Below the pieces are notes generated by a model that ran no database searches, was not told the DNA's origin, and saw nothing but the letters and a program-made list of their open reading frames with translations. A program made the translations under genes and the position numbers. Of a stretch of 64,000 nucleotides of DNA, positions 1 to 8,756 are shown in pieces; the first letter of the stretch is position 1; every line of letters begins with the position of its first letter. Origin of the DNA: Rhodovibrionaceae bacterium (GTDB lineage Bacteria; Pseudomonadota; Alphaproteobacteria; Kiloniellales; DSM-21159); assembly GCA_028279885.1 (NCBI GenBank), contig JANQMX010000039.1, forward strand, positions 1-64,000. The letters run 5' to 3'.

Positions 1-16
1 CTAGAGCGGAATGCGT

Positions 17-583
17 TTAGGTTTGCTCATAACCGGCATTGGTGAAGTAGTTTCTGCATTCTTGGGGGGAGTAGTGCTGTAGGATTTGGCTGATTGCGGC
101 GCAGATTTCCTCTGGAGTTCTGGCGGCGGCCTTTCTGAGCAGGTGCTTGAGCTTTGAGAAGAGCTGCTCGATCGGGTTGAGGTCGGGGGAGTATTTGGGC
201 AGGAACAGCAGATGCGCGCCGGCGGCGCGGATGGCTTGGCGCACGGCCTTGCCTTTGTGGCTTCCCAGATTGTCGGCGATGACGATATCGCCGGGCTTTA
301 AGCTCGGGACAAGGAGTTTCTCGACATAGAGCCGGAAGCGCTCACCATTGATCGGTCCGTCGATCAGCCAGGGCGCTTCGATGCGGTCATGGCGCAGGGC
401 GGCGAGGAAGGTCATGGTCTTCCATCTGCCGTGCGGGACCTTGGCCAGAAGCCTCTGGCCCTTGGGAGCCCAGCCCCTGAGCGGGGCCATGTTGGTCCGG
501 GTCCAAGTCTCATCAATAAAGACCAGGCGCTGCGGGGCGACGCGGCCGCGGTACTTCATCCACTGCGCGCGCCGGCGGGCCAC
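17..583 (-). CDS. IS630 transposase, catalytic DDE frame
   Basis: This frame encodes the DDE endonuclease domain of the transposase. The catalytic residues are visible: the first Asp in FIDETW, the second in IVIADNLGSHKG, and the Glu in DLNPIEQLFSKLK. The GTG at 583 is only the first possible start. In the same frame upstream, to about base 619, the residues SKKTAVASERDRPD match the family, so the protein is most likely made as a fusion with the preceding frame by slippage on the A8 run. No ribosome binding site is seen before 583. Confidence 0.85.
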   Translation of the reverse strand: MARRRAQWMKYRGRVAPQRLVFIDETWTRTNMAPLRGWAPKGQRLLAKVPHGRWKTMTFLAALRHDRIEAPWLIDGPINGERFRLYVEKLLVPSLKPGDIVIADNLGSHKGKAVRQAIRAAGAHLLFLPKYSPDLNPIEQLFSKLKHLLRKAAARTPEEICAAISQILQHYSPQECRNYFTNAGYEQT

Positions 584-593
584 GTCAGGGCGG

Positions 594-1004
594 TCACGCT
601 CGCTGGCGACGGCGGTTTTTTTTGAAGCTCAGCTTCTCTTCATGCACGAAGCTCCACACCGTGCGGTAGTCAACCTCAAGGCCGCGCTCCGCCAACTCGC
701 GGACCAGGCCCACAAGCGTGAAGCCCTTTTCCTCCCGGCAGCGCGCGAGCAGCCAGCTGCGGTGCGCACCGGCGATTTTCTTCGGCCGGTGCCCACCCAT
801 CTGACCCGGCGCGACGCTCCCCTTCTCACGGTAGCGCCTCAGCCAGTGAACCGCCGTCGAGGGCGCAATGCCGAAGCGTTCCGCCGCCTGGCGGCGGGAC
901 AAACCTTCATTCTCCACCGCCCTGACAACACGCGCACGAAGATCCATCGAATAGGGTCTTGGCATGTTTGCCGGCCTCCTCACCCGGCAAACATGATGAA
1001 TCAA
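594..1004 (-). CDS. IS630 transposase, N-terminal frame (helix-turn-helix)
   Basis: This 136-residue frame holds the DNA-binding half of an IS630 transposase. It has a helix-turn-helix (SRRQAAERFGIAPSTAVHWL) after a start at MPRPYSMDLRARV, about 13 codons inside the open frame. It ends at LSFKKN, where intact family members read LSFKKT and continue into the catalytic domain. The break lies on a run of eight A residues (minus strand, 616-623). Dropping one base, or a +1/-2 slip on this run, joins it to the catalytic frame and restores the family sequence KKT-AVASERDRPDVARRR. Programmed frameshifting at A-runs is common in this family; simple inactivation is the alternative. Confidence 0.85.
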   Translation of the reverse strand: MIHHVCRVRRPANMPRPYSMDLRARVVRAVENEGLSRRQAAERFGIAPSTAVHWLRRYREKGSVAPGQMGGHRPKKIAGAHRSWLLARCREEKGFTLVGLVRELAERGLEVDYRTVWSFVHEEKLSFKKNRRRQRA

Positions 1005-1103
1005 AAACCAACCGATTTGGGAATCCCAAAACGATTCAAATAAACCTCATTCCGCTCTAGAAGAGCCTGAGACGTTAGCCGAAGGATTAGGTGCTGCGGA
1101 AGC

Positions 1104-1622
1104 TTAGTGTGCCGCCTCACGGACAATGGAGGGGTCGAGGCGCGCAAGCACATCACGAGCGTCGTAGGCTTCCGGATCGTCGGCCGGCTTCTCTCCACGG
1201 CGCAGGAGAATGTTGGCATAGGCCTCATAGCTGTTGATCGGACGGCTCGTTGCGGTCGAAAACCCACTGCCGAAGTAGGCGCCGCGAAAGCGCGTGCCAT
1301 AGAAGCTGCCGAAAGGTGCCCCGACACCGCTGTAGGTGGTGCGGTACTGGGTGTTCCGCTCCACGTCCTCTTCGGCGACGATGAAGTAATCGAACCCCCT
1401 CTCCAGCGTCACCTCGGCGGCCCGGTACAGCAGGTAGTTCTCGACCGTTTCGCGCGCTGTCAGGCTGTTGCCGGAAAAGGTGACGCGATAACGATCCGTT
1501 TCGAGTGGCTGCTCGGCATAGCCGAAGCCATCGGCCACCGGCTGATAAGGCGTCGGTGTGCCGCAGGCTGCCAACAGCAAGGCTCCGGCAAGCAAAAAGC
1601 CACTGACCCAATGGTGTTTCAT
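1104..1622 (-). CDS. CC0125/CC1285-family outer lipoprotein
   Basis: A 172-residue lipoprotein precursor. The start ATG at 1622 is preceded by AGGAGG seven bases upstream, which beats an ATG eight codons earlier. The N-terminus MKHHWVSGF is followed by a hydrophobic stretch and a lipobox, LLAAC, so the mature protein starts at that cysteine. The segment around YRVTFSGNSLTARETVENYLL and the glycine/tyrosine-rich stretch near residue 110 (GAPFGSFYGTRFRGAYFGSG) recall a small alphaproteobacterial lipoprotein family first noted in Caulobacter. The family has no established biochemical role. It sits alone, 44 bases from the IS630 end. Confidence 0.75.
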   Translation of the reverse strand: MKHHWVSGFLLAGALLLAACGTPTPYQPVADGFGYAEQPLETDRYRVTFSGNSLTARETVENYLLYRAAEVTLERGFDYFIVAEEDVERNTQYRTTYSGVGAPFGSFYGTRFRGAYFGSGFSTATSRPINSYEAYANILLRRGEKPADDPEAYDARDVLARLDPSIVREAAH

Positions 1623-1740
1623 CCCGGCTCCTCCTGGTGCCGCCATAGCACGAATATAGGCGCAGGCGCTTGGCCCTCAAATCGCATTGTGTTGACAAGG
1701 CGCCAAAGATCTAAACCGCGACACATCATGCGATAAATTC

Positions 1741-1779
1741 TCAATGAAAATTTCCGCCTATTTTTTTCATGCTCATTGA
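1741..1779. promoter_or_regulatory. possible operator upstream of dctP (inverted repeat)
   Basis: TCAATGA at 1741-1747 and its complement TCATTGA at 1773-1779 form a spaced dyad in the AT-rich stretch before the TRAP binding-protein gene. The arms are 25 bases apart, so two half-site contacts or a weak stem are possible. No convincing -35/-10 pair could be fixed nearby. Confidence 0.3.
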
Positions 1780-1872
1780 AATCTCTGTCGTTGGCTTTAC
1801 GATGGGCAGACGAACGCCAGCAAGGCGTTCTGTCGAACCCACGAAATGGGGCTCAACAACAGGAGGCACACA

Positions 1873-3000
1873 GTGAGGCGAACCCTAGCAGCAGCCGGCC
1901 TTTGCGCCGTGCTCGGCGCCGGCTTGCCGGCACAGGCGGAAACCGAGTTCAACGCGAGCATCTGGTTCCCAACCACCCATCCGCTCACCGGTATCGGCTA
2001 CGTCGATTGGGCCAAGGCGTTGGAAACAGCGTCCGACGGCGCGCTCAAACCCAACCTCTTCACCGGCACGGCGCTTCTGCCGCCTCAAGCGCACCTGAGC
2101 GGCCTGCGCGACGGCATTGCGCAGCTGACCTATCATGCGGGGACCTACACGCCGGCGGAGCTGCCGGAAGACAACACCCTCTCCATTCTCGGGTTCAATC
2201 TTCGCGACATCATGACGGCGTCCTTCGCCGTCACCGACTTCTACATCAACGACCCCGAGATGCAGAAGCGCTTCGACGAACTCGGCATCGTCTTCGTCGG
2301 CGGCTATGCGACGCCGCAGTACAATATCTTCTGCTCCAGCGAGGTGAAGGATGTCGCGGACCTGAAAGGCATGAAGATCAGGACGCCCGGCCCAATCCAC
2401 GCGGAGTGGGCGCGCAGCGTCGGGGCCGTGCCTGTCAGCGTGCCCTCGTCCGAGATGTTCACCGGACTCGAGCGCGGTCAGCTCGACTGTGCGTCGAACG
2501 CCGCCAACGATCTCAAGAGCCGTTCGCTCTGGGACGTGGCGAAGCACACCTACACCATTCCGCTCGGCGTCTATTTTGCCGGCTGGCAGTACGGCTTTAA
2601 CAAGGACTTCTGGGCCGACCTGACCGACGAGCAGCGCCGCGTCATCATGGACACCGTTGGCGACGCCATCGTCGATACCATGATCGGCTACGTCGCCCTG
2701 GCGCAGGAAGCCTTGGACGAGGCACCGTCCCACGGCGTCACCGTGACCGGCCCCTCTGAAGCCACCATGGCGGAGATGGAAGTCTTCTCGCGGGACGTCG
2801 TGCGCCCCTATGCCATTCAGCAAGGCAAGGAGCGCTTCGGGCTGGATGACCCCGAGGCGCTGATCTCCCGCTTCGAGGCGACGGTCGAGAAGTGGGAGAA
2901 GCTGCTGGAAGGGGTCGACCGCAGCGATGCGGCGGCGCTGAAGAAGATCTTGCACGACAACCTTTACGCCAAGGTCGACGCGGCGAGCTACGGACAATAA
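1873..3000 (+). CDS. dctP: TRAP transporter solute-binding protein (DctP family)
   Basis: A 375-residue periplasmic binding protein of a tripartite ATP-independent transporter, which hands an organic acid to the DctQM membrane complex. GTG at 1873 is chosen as start because AGGAGG lies at 1861-1866; an in-frame ATG at 1846 has no such site. The first 23 residues (MRRTLAAAGLCAVLGAGLPAQA) are a signal peptide. DctP features are the GIAQLTYHAGTYTPAELP segment and KGMKIRTPGPIHAEWARSVG, with the arginine that normally binds a carboxylate. It converges on dctM across a shared terminator. The ligand is probably the substrate or product of the adjacent hydantoinase-type enzymes (inference). Confidence 0.92.
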   Translation: MRRTLAAAGLCAVLGAGLPAQAETEFNASIWFPTTHPLTGIGYVDWAKALETASDGALKPNLFTGTALLPPQAHLSGLRDGIAQLTYHAGTYTPAELPEDNTLSILGFNLRDIMTASFAVTDFYINDPEMQKRFDELGIVFVGGYATPQYNIFCSSEVKDVADLKGMKIRTPGPIHAEWARSVGAVPVSVPSSEMFTGLERGQLDCASNAANDLKSRSLWDVAKHTYTIPLGVYFAGWQYGFNKDFWADLTDEQRRVIMDTVGDAIVDTMIGYVALAQEALDEAPSHGVTVTGPSEATMAEMEVFSRDVVRPYAIQQGKERFGLDDPEALISRFEATVEKWEKLLEGVDRSDAAALKKILHDNLYAKVDAASYGQ

Positions 3001-3026
3001 GCAGCTTACCCTGCAGACCACTTGAA

Positions 3027-3054
3027 GGGCGCCTCGCTGAGGCGCCCTTTTTCT
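3027..3054. terminator. bidirectional rho-independent terminator between dctP and dctM
   Basis: The arms GGGCGCCTC (3027-3035) and GAGGCGCCC (3039-3047) form a perfect 9-bp stem with a three-base loop, followed by a T-rich run. It lies 27 bases past the dctP stop and just beyond the convergent dctM stop, so it can end both transcripts. Confidence 0.88.
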
Positions 3055-3080
3055 TTGCCGTGGATGCTCGCCGGTCTGCG

Positions 3081-4388
3081 TTAGTCCATCAGCGCCGGCA
3101 GCCAGAGCGAGAGCAGCGGGAAGGCCACGATCAGCGCCAAGGTGATCATCTCGGCGACCACGAACCAGGTGACGCCGGCAAAAATCTGCTGCAGCTTCAC
3201 CAGGCTGCCGAGCGCGCCCTTCATGACATAGACGTTGAGGCCCACGGGCGGGGTGATCAATCCGATCTCCAAGAGCTTGATCAGAATGACGCCGAACCAG
3301 ATCAGCTCGATCCCGGCATCGCGGGCGACCGGCAGGATGATCGGCAAGGTGAGCAGCAGGATACCGATGGAGTCGAGAAACATGCCGAGCAGCAGATAGA
3401 GCACGACGACCATCAGGATGATCATCAGTTCGCTGCTGCCCAGCGTAAGCAGCTCGCTGGCGATGAAGTTCGGAACGCCGCTCAAGGCCATGAAGCGGGT
3501 CAGAAGCACGGTGCCGATCACCACCATGAAGATGCCGGCCGTGCTCGACAGCGTGCTGACGACCGCATCGCGCAGTACCGGGAGCGTCAAGCGGCCCCGC
3601 AGCAGGGCCAGCACAAGCGCAAGGAAGGCGCCGACGGCGCCGGCCTCAGTCGGCGTAAAGAGACCGACGAAGATGCCGATCAGCACGCCGAAGACCAGTA
3701 CCGGCAGAGGCCAGATTTCCTTGATCGCGTCCAGCTTCTCCTGGGCGGTAAAACTCTCCTCCACGCGCGGCGCCAGCGACGGCTTCACGGTCACGCGTGC
3801 CACGATCATCACCGAGAGCATCACTGCGGACAGCAGCCCCGGAATGACGCCGGCGATGAACAGCTTGGCGATGGAGACCTCGGCGTAATAGCCGTAGAGC
3901 ACCATCAGGATGCTGGGCGGGATGAGGGAGCCCAAGGTCCCGGCGGTCGCCACCACGCCGGTCGCCAGGCCTGGGTCGTAGCGGTAGCGCAGCATCTCGG
4001 GCGTGGCGATACGCGCCATCGAGGACGCAGTGGCCACGCTGGAACCCGAGGCCGCCGACATGAGCGCGCAGGCGCCGACGCTGGCGATGGCGAGGCCCCC
4101 CGGCATGCGCGACAGAAAGATCCGCATGGCCTGGAACAAACCCTGCGTCAGGCCGGCCGACGAGGCGACGTAGCCCATCAGCAGGAACATGGGTATGGCC
4201 GTCAGGTTCCAGTCACCGACGAAGTTGAAGGGCACGGCGGTCAGCATGCCCCAGGCAGCCTTCATGTTGAGGATGACGGCAATGCCGAAGAAGGAGACGA
4301 TGCCTACGGCAACGCCGATCTGAATGCGCAAGGCGATCAGCAGCAGCCCGGCACCCAGTCCCAGAAAACCGATGGCAACGTTGCTCAT
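3081..4388 (-). CDS. dctM: TRAP transporter large permease (DctM family)
   Basis: A 435-residue inner-membrane protein with about a dozen hydrophobic segments, the ion-coupled translocation subunit of a TRAP transporter. Family marks include AIPMFLLMGYVASSAG, the conserved SAASGSSVATASSMARIATPEM loop and GTLGSLIPPSILMVLYG. It is the last gene of the minus-strand hyuA-hyuB-hyuA-hyuB-dctQ-dctM series, 28 bases after dctQ. Its matching binding protein is the convergent dctP. Confidence 0.95.
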   Translation of the reverse strand: MSNVAIGFLGLGAGLLLIALRIQIGVAVGIVSFFGIAVILNMKAAWGMLTAVPFNFVGDWNLTAIPMFLLMGYVASSAGLTQGLFQAMRIFLSRMPGGLAIASVGACALMSAASGSSVATASSMARIATPEMLRYRYDPGLATGVVATAGTLGSLIPPSILMVLYGYYAEVSIAKLFIAGVIPGLLSAVMLSVMIVARVTVKPSLAPRVEESFTAQEKLDAIKEIWPLPVLVFGVLIGIFVGLFTPTEAGAVGAFLALVLALLRGRLTLPVLRDAVVSTLSSTAGIFMVVIGTVLLTRFMALSGVPNFIASELLTLGSSELMIILMVVVLYLLLGMFLDSIGILLLTLPIILPVARDAGIELIWFGVILIKLLEIGLITPPVGLNVYVMKGALGSLVKLQQIFAGVTWFVVAEMITLALIVAFPLLSLWLPALMD

Positions 4389-4416
4389 GTCTCAGCCCCA
4401 CCCACGACGACGATAG

Positions 4417-4974
4417 CTAGGAGGGGTCGACGGCCGACTGCGCCGCCGGGGTCGGATCGAAGGCCGGATCGCGCAGCGCCTTCCAAGTGTGGAGGAGCAC
4501 GGCGAGCAGAATGGCGAAGAAGCTGATGGGCAGGATGAACTTCGCCAACCAGATCTCAACGTAGGTCACGCCCATGACCATTTCGCCGATGCGGTAGGAG
4601 CGTATCGCGTCGAGCAGAGTCTGGTAGGCGAGGATGCCAAAGAAAGCCGCGCTGACCAGGCTGCCGGCGACGTAGATCACCCGCTGCATCACGCGGGGCA
4701 TGAGCCGCACCACGAGATCCACATGAATATGCTCGTGCCGCAGCTCGACCATGGCGAGCGGCAGGAAGACGACCGCCACCATGTGATAGATCGAGACGAT
4801 CTCCAGGTTACTTTCGATCGGGCTGAGAAAGACGTTCGACAGGAAGACGTCGAGCACCATCTGGATCATCATCAACAGCAGGCTGATCCCCGCCACGACG
4901 GCGAGGCCCCGCGACAATCCTCTGATGACCTTCTCGAACACCGACTGCCGTGCGGCAGCGTTCCCCTCACCCAT
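4417..4974 (-). CDS. dctQ: TRAP transporter small permease (DctQ family)
   Basis: A 185-residue protein with four predicted membrane segments (for example VVAGISLLLMMIQMVLDVFL and FILPISFFAILLAVLLHTW), matching the usual size and topology of DctQ, the small subunit that partners DctM. The motif ELRHEHIHVDLV is typical of the family. It follows the second hyuB gene by 69 bases and precedes dctM, so transport and catabolism are probably co-transcribed. Confidence 0.93.
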   Translation of the reverse strand: MGEGNAAARQSVFEKVIRGLSRGLAVVAGISLLLMMIQMVLDVFLSNVFLSPIESNLEIVSIYHMVAVVFLPLAMVELRHEHIHVDLVVRLMPRVMQRVIYVAGSLVSAAFFGILAYQTLLDAIRSYRIGEMVMGVTYVEIWLAKFILPISFFAILLAVLLHTWKALRDPAFDPTPAAQSAVDPS

Positions 4975-5043
4975 GCGACGTTCAGCCCTTTCCCATTCCA
5001 GCGGCCGGGTCGCCGGCCTTCCCGCGCAACAGCCGGTCGCTCT

Positions 5044-6702
5044 TTATGGCTGACTCACCTTGCCATTGGCATCGTCAAGCGCGACGGCGTCGGCCGCGCG
5101 TTCAAGCTGAGGCCCCCAGCCACCGCCACCGGCCGTCTCGACCAGCAAGCGGTCGCCGGCCTTCAGGTCGGTGACGATCTTGGAGCTTATCACCTCGCGC
5201 CGGCCGTCGCCGCGGATAATCTCGGAATGCGCCTTGGCGCCGCTCTCGCCGCCGGCCAGGCCGGAGGCGGCGACGAAATGGCGCTCGCCGCGGTGGGAGA
5301 GGCTGACGGGGCCCTTCACCTTGTCCAGGATCTCGAACTCCTTGATCAAACCCAGACCGCCGCGAAACGTCCCGCCCCCTCCGGAGTCGGTGCGAAGCGC
5401 CATGCGCGTGATCCGAATGGGTGCCTCCATCTCCATGGCCTCGGCGGACAGGTTCATGCAGTTGGTCGCATCGGTCTCGATGGCGTCGACCCCGTCGCGG
5501 TCAGACCCAGCGCCGCTGCCGCCGGCGATCAGCTCGGCGGTTACGAAGGGACGGCCATCCTCCCAAGCACCACCAAAGGCGAGGACCAGCAGTTGTCCGG
5601 CAGCGGGCGCCGGCACCTTGTCCGGCAGCGCCTGTGCCAGGGCGGAGAGCATGCAACCGGTGATCCGCTTGATCGTCGCGGTGCGCGCGTTCACCGGCGC
5701 CGGCTCTTGCGGATTGACCAGCGAGCCTTCCGGCAGGGTCAGGCTGATGGCACGAAAGCAGCCGCCATTGTTTGGAATGGCCGGGTCGGTCACGGCCCGC
5801 ACGGCGAAGCAGGCGGCCGCGAGACTGCCGGACGGCACGCAGTTCACCGGCCCGCGCACCTGCGGCCCCGTGCCCGTCAGATCGAAGTGGATCTCGCCAT
5901 CGCCCACCGTCGCTGCGACCTCGATGCGGATGCGCTGATCGAGATCGATGCCGTCGTTGTCCAGCCAGTCGACGAAGCGGTAGGTGCCTTGCGGAATGCG
6001 CCGGATGGCGGCGCGCGTCATCTCCTCGGCGCGATCGATCAAGGCGCCGAACATGGCGAGCGCCGCATTGCCTCCGTACTTGGTGGCGAGGTCGTTCAGC
6101 CGGATGGCGCCGATCTTGGCGGCTGCGATCTGGGCATGAAGGTCGCCGAGAAAGAGATCGGGCATGCGGACGTTGAGGCGCAGCAGCTCGGTCAGGGTCT
6201 CGTCGAATTGGCCGGCTCTGGCCCAGCGCACCACCGGCAGGCGCAAGCCCTCCTGATGGATCTCCGTGGCGTTGGTCGGCACGGACCCAGCGCTCATCCC
6301 ACCCACATCCTGGTGGTGGGTCATGGTCGCAGCGAGCGCGATCGGCCGCCCGCCGTGAAACACCGGCATCATAACGGCGACATCAGGCAGATGCGTGCCC
6401 CCATGATAGGGGTCGTTCAACAGATAGATGTCACCGTCCTGCATGCTCTGCGGCGGGAACTTCCGCAGCATTTCCTTCACCGCGGGAATCAAGGTTCCGA
6501 GGTGAATCGGCACGGCGCAGGCCTGCGCCAAGGTCACGCCCTCGAGGGTGAAAAGGGATGCCGAGGCATCCAGGCCCTCCTTGACGATGGGCGAGCAGGA
6601 ACTCTTGAAGAGGGTGATCTCCATCTCCTGAGCGATGGTGTCGAGCTTGTTGCGCACCACCTCCAGAGTGATCGGGTCGATGCCCTCGCTCGTTCCGGTC
6701 AT
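5044..6702 (-). CDS. hydantoinase B/oxoprolinase family protein (HyuB, copy 2)
   Basis: A 552-residue HyuB-type subunit. With HyuA it forms ATP-dependent ring-opening enzymes such as N-methylhydantoinase and 5-oxoprolinase, or carboxylases such as acetophenone/acetone carboxylase. Recognisable family segments are DPITLEVVRNKLDTIAQEM at the N-terminus, DGDIYLLNDPYHGGTHLPDV near residue 95 and the glycine-rich GGSGAGSDRDGVDAIETDATN. It overlaps the upstream hyuA by four bases (ATGA), so translation is coupled. Which substrate it serves cannot be told from sequence. Confidence 0.92.
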   Translation of the reverse strand: MTGTSEGIDPITLEVVRNKLDTIAQEMEITLFKSSCSPIVKEGLDASASLFTLEGVTLAQACAVPIHLGTLIPAVKEMLRKFPPQSMQDGDIYLLNDPYHGGTHLPDVAVMMPVFHGGRPIALAATMTHHQDVGGMSAGSVPTNATEIHQEGLRLPVVRWARAGQFDETLTELLRLNVRMPDLFLGDLHAQIAAAKIGAIRLNDLATKYGGNAALAMFGALIDRAEEMTRAAIRRIPQGTYRFVDWLDNDGIDLDQRIRIEVAATVGDGEIHFDLTGTGPQVRGPVNCVPSGSLAAACFAVRAVTDPAIPNNGGCFRAISLTLPEGSLVNPQEPAPVNARTATIKRITGCMLSALAQALPDKVPAPAAGQLLVLAFGGAWEDGRPFVTAELIAGGSGAGSDRDGVDAIETDATNCMNLSAEAMEMEAPIRITRMALRTDSGGGGTFRGGLGLIKEFEILDKVKGPVSLSHRGERHFVAASGLAGGESGAKAHSEIIRGDGRREVISSKIVTDLKAGDRLLVETAGGGGWGPQLERAADAVALDDANGKVSQP

Positions 6703-8756
6703 GTCGCGTCTCTTCGTTCGATTAACAGAGCCCGGCTGTCCAGCACGCGGGCTTGCCAGCCCGGTGGCAGCAAGGTCGTGGAGTCCGGTTGCTCGATCAC
6801 CGCCGGGCCGTCGAGCCGGTCGCCGACGGCCAAGCCGTCTCTGTCAACGACATGGGCCTCGACCGCATCCGGCCAGTCCTGAAACCGGACCTTGCGCAGC
6901 GTCCTGTCCGCCAGTGCGCCGTTGCGCTGCCCACGGTCGCTCAGGCTCGGCGCGGCAAGCTGCGCCCGCTGCACGCAACGCAAGTTGACGAACTTCGCCG
7001 GGGCGCCGCTGGCGTGCCCGTAGATTCGCGTGTGGGTCTCCTCGAACGCCTCGTACAGACGCTTCAGCATCTCCGGCGCCCCCGGATCGAACGGCACCTC
7101 GATACCGGTGCTTTGCCCTACATAGCAGACATCGGCAGCGTAGCTCTGCTGAACCGGCAGAGACCCGATGAACTCCGCCTTCATCAACTCTTCTGCCTGA
7201 CGGTCCAAACCGTCCAGGAACGTCCGAATAGCAAGCGGGTCGGCCTTTTCGAAGGGCACCGGATAGGCGGCGCTTATCTCGTGCTCGATCGGAGCCGACA
7301 GCAAGCCGCCCGCACAGAGAACACCCGGGAAGCGTGGGACCAAGACGCGCTCGACGCCCAGCTCTTCCGCAACCGGCACGGCATGGAGCGCGCCGGCCCC
7401 GCCCAACGGCACCAAGGTGTACTCTCGGGGATCGAGCCCGCGATTGAGCGAGACCAGGCGCACGCCTTCGGAAATCTGAGCATTGGCGATCCGGTGAATG
7501 CCGAGCGCTGCCTGCTCGACGGACAAGCCCATCGGCCCTGCGATGCGCTCTTGAATGGCCTCTGCCGCGCGCTCGGGGTAGAGCCGCACGCGCCCGCCGG
7601 CAAAGCGCGCCGGGTCGACATAGCCGAGCACGATGGAGGCATCGGTGACGGTCGGCTCGCTGCCGCCGCGGCCATAGCAGGCCGGTCCCGGCTCGGAGCC
7701 GGCCGACTGCGGCCCGACCCTGAGTCCTCCGGCACTGTCGAGCCAACAAATGCTCCCCCCACCGGCGCCCAAGGTCTCTATGTCGACCATGGGAACGCGC
7801 ACGGCATAGCCGGCAATCTGCGTTTCGCTGCGGACCAGCGGCGCGCCACCGTTCACCAGGGCAACATCGGTGGAGGTGCCACCGACATCGACGGTGATGA
7901 TCCCGTCGATACCCGCTTCGGCCGCTTCCGATAGCCCGCCGATGACACCGGCGGCGGGGCCGGACAGGAACATGCGAACAGGCCGCTTTCTGGCGACGCT
8001 GGACACCGCGAGTCCGCCGCGCGACTGCATGAGCTGAAGCGGCGCCGGGATATCGAGGGACTCGAGGGTCGCCTCCATGTCTCCGAGGTAACGGTCGACG
8101 ACGGGCTTCACGTAGCTGTCGAAAGCCGTGACCAGACAGCGCTCGTACTCGCGAAAGGCCGGGTCCACCTCGGACGACAAGGACACCGGCAAATCCGGAT
8201 AGGCCTCTTGGATATAGTCGCGCACGACCCGCTCGTGGGAGGCATCGAGGAAGGAGAACAGCAGGCAGACGGCGATGGCTTCGACGTCCTGCTCGACCAG
8301 CGTCTCGACGGCGCTGCGGATGCTGTCGGGATCGATCGGCACGACCACCTGCCCGTCGGCGGCAATGCGCTCGCGCACCTCGACACGCCGCACGCCGGGG
8401 GCCAGCCAGGTCGGTGTCTGCGGCTTGAGCTTGAGATCGTACATCTCGTGCCGCATCTGCCGGCCGATCTCGATCACGTCCCGGAAGCCTTCGGTCATGA
8501 TCAGACCGACCGACGCCCCCTTGCGCTCGAGAATGGCGTTGGTCGCCACGGTGGTGCCGTGAACGAAGCGTCCGATGGACTGCGGTGCTACGCCATGCTC
8601 TTCCTGAAGGCGCCGCAACGCTTCTGTGACCGCAAGATTGGGATTGGATCGAGAAGAAGGGACCTTGAAGATCTTCGGCCCGTCACCGGTCACGCAGACC
8701 ACATCGGTGAAGGTGCCGCCAATATCGATGCCGAGGCTGACGGCGCGCTCGGTCAT
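6699..8756 (-). CDS. hydantoinase/oxoprolinase ATPase subunit (HyuA, copy 2)
   Basis: A 685-residue HyuA-type protein with the actin-like ATPase fold of the family: GIDIGGTFTDVV at the N-terminus and a second phosphate-binding motif, TVDVGGTSTDVALV, near residue 290, followed by GAGGGSICWLD. It would use ATP to activate a cyclic amide (hydantoin, oxoproline) for hydrolysis together with HyuB. It overlaps both neighbouring hyuB genes by four bases. It differs clearly in sequence from the other HyuA at 10444-12459, so the two pairs are old paralogues rather than a recent duplication. Confidence 0.93.
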   Translation of the reverse strand: MTERAVSLGIDIGGTFTDVVCVTGDGPKIFKVPSSRSNPNLAVTEALRRLQEEHGVAPQSIGRFVHGTTVATNAILERKGASVGLIMTEGFRDVIEIGRQMRHEMYDLKLKPQTPTWLAPGVRRVEVRERIAADGQVVVPIDPDSIRSAVETLVEQDVEAIAVCLLFSFLDASHERVVRDYIQEAYPDLPVSLSSEVDPAFREYERCLVTAFDSYVKPVVDRYLGDMEATLESLDIPAPLQLMQSRGGLAVSSVARKRPVRMFLSGPAAGVIGGLSEAAEAGIDGIITVDVGGTSTDVALVNGGAPLVRSETQIAGYAVRVPMVDIETLGAGGGSICWLDSAGGLRVGPQSAGSEPGPACYGRGGSEPTVTDASIVLGYVDPARFAGGRVRLYPERAAEAIQERIAGPMGLSVEQAALGIHRIANAQISEGVRLVSLNRGLDPREYTLVPLGGAGALHAVPVAEELGVERVLVPRFPGVLCAGGLLSAPIEHEISAAYPVPFEKADPLAIRTFLDGLDRQAEELMKAEFIGSLPVQQSYAADVCYVGQSTGIEVPFDPGAPEMLKRLYEAFEETHTRIYGHASGAPAKFVNLRCVQRAQLAAPSLSDRGQRNGALADRTLRKVRFQDWPDAVEAHVVDRDGLAVGDRLDGPAVIEQPDSTTLLPPGWQARVLDSRALLIERRDAT

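Larger units (their letters stand above)
1..1060 (-). mobile_element. IS630-family insertion sequence
   Basis: The element is bounded by inverted repeats: CTAGAGCGGAATG at 1-13 and its exact complement CATTCCGCTCTAG at 1048-1060. The CTAG at both tips contains the TA dinucleotide that IS630/Tc1-type elements target. The only coding content is a transposase split over two reading frames on the minus strand. The left tip coincides with the window edge, so the left flank and the TA duplication cannot be checked. Confidence 0.85.

Noticed and set aside
1692-1720. TTGACA at 1692 as a -35 element for dctP.
   Set aside because: No acceptable -10 lies 16-18 bases downstream.
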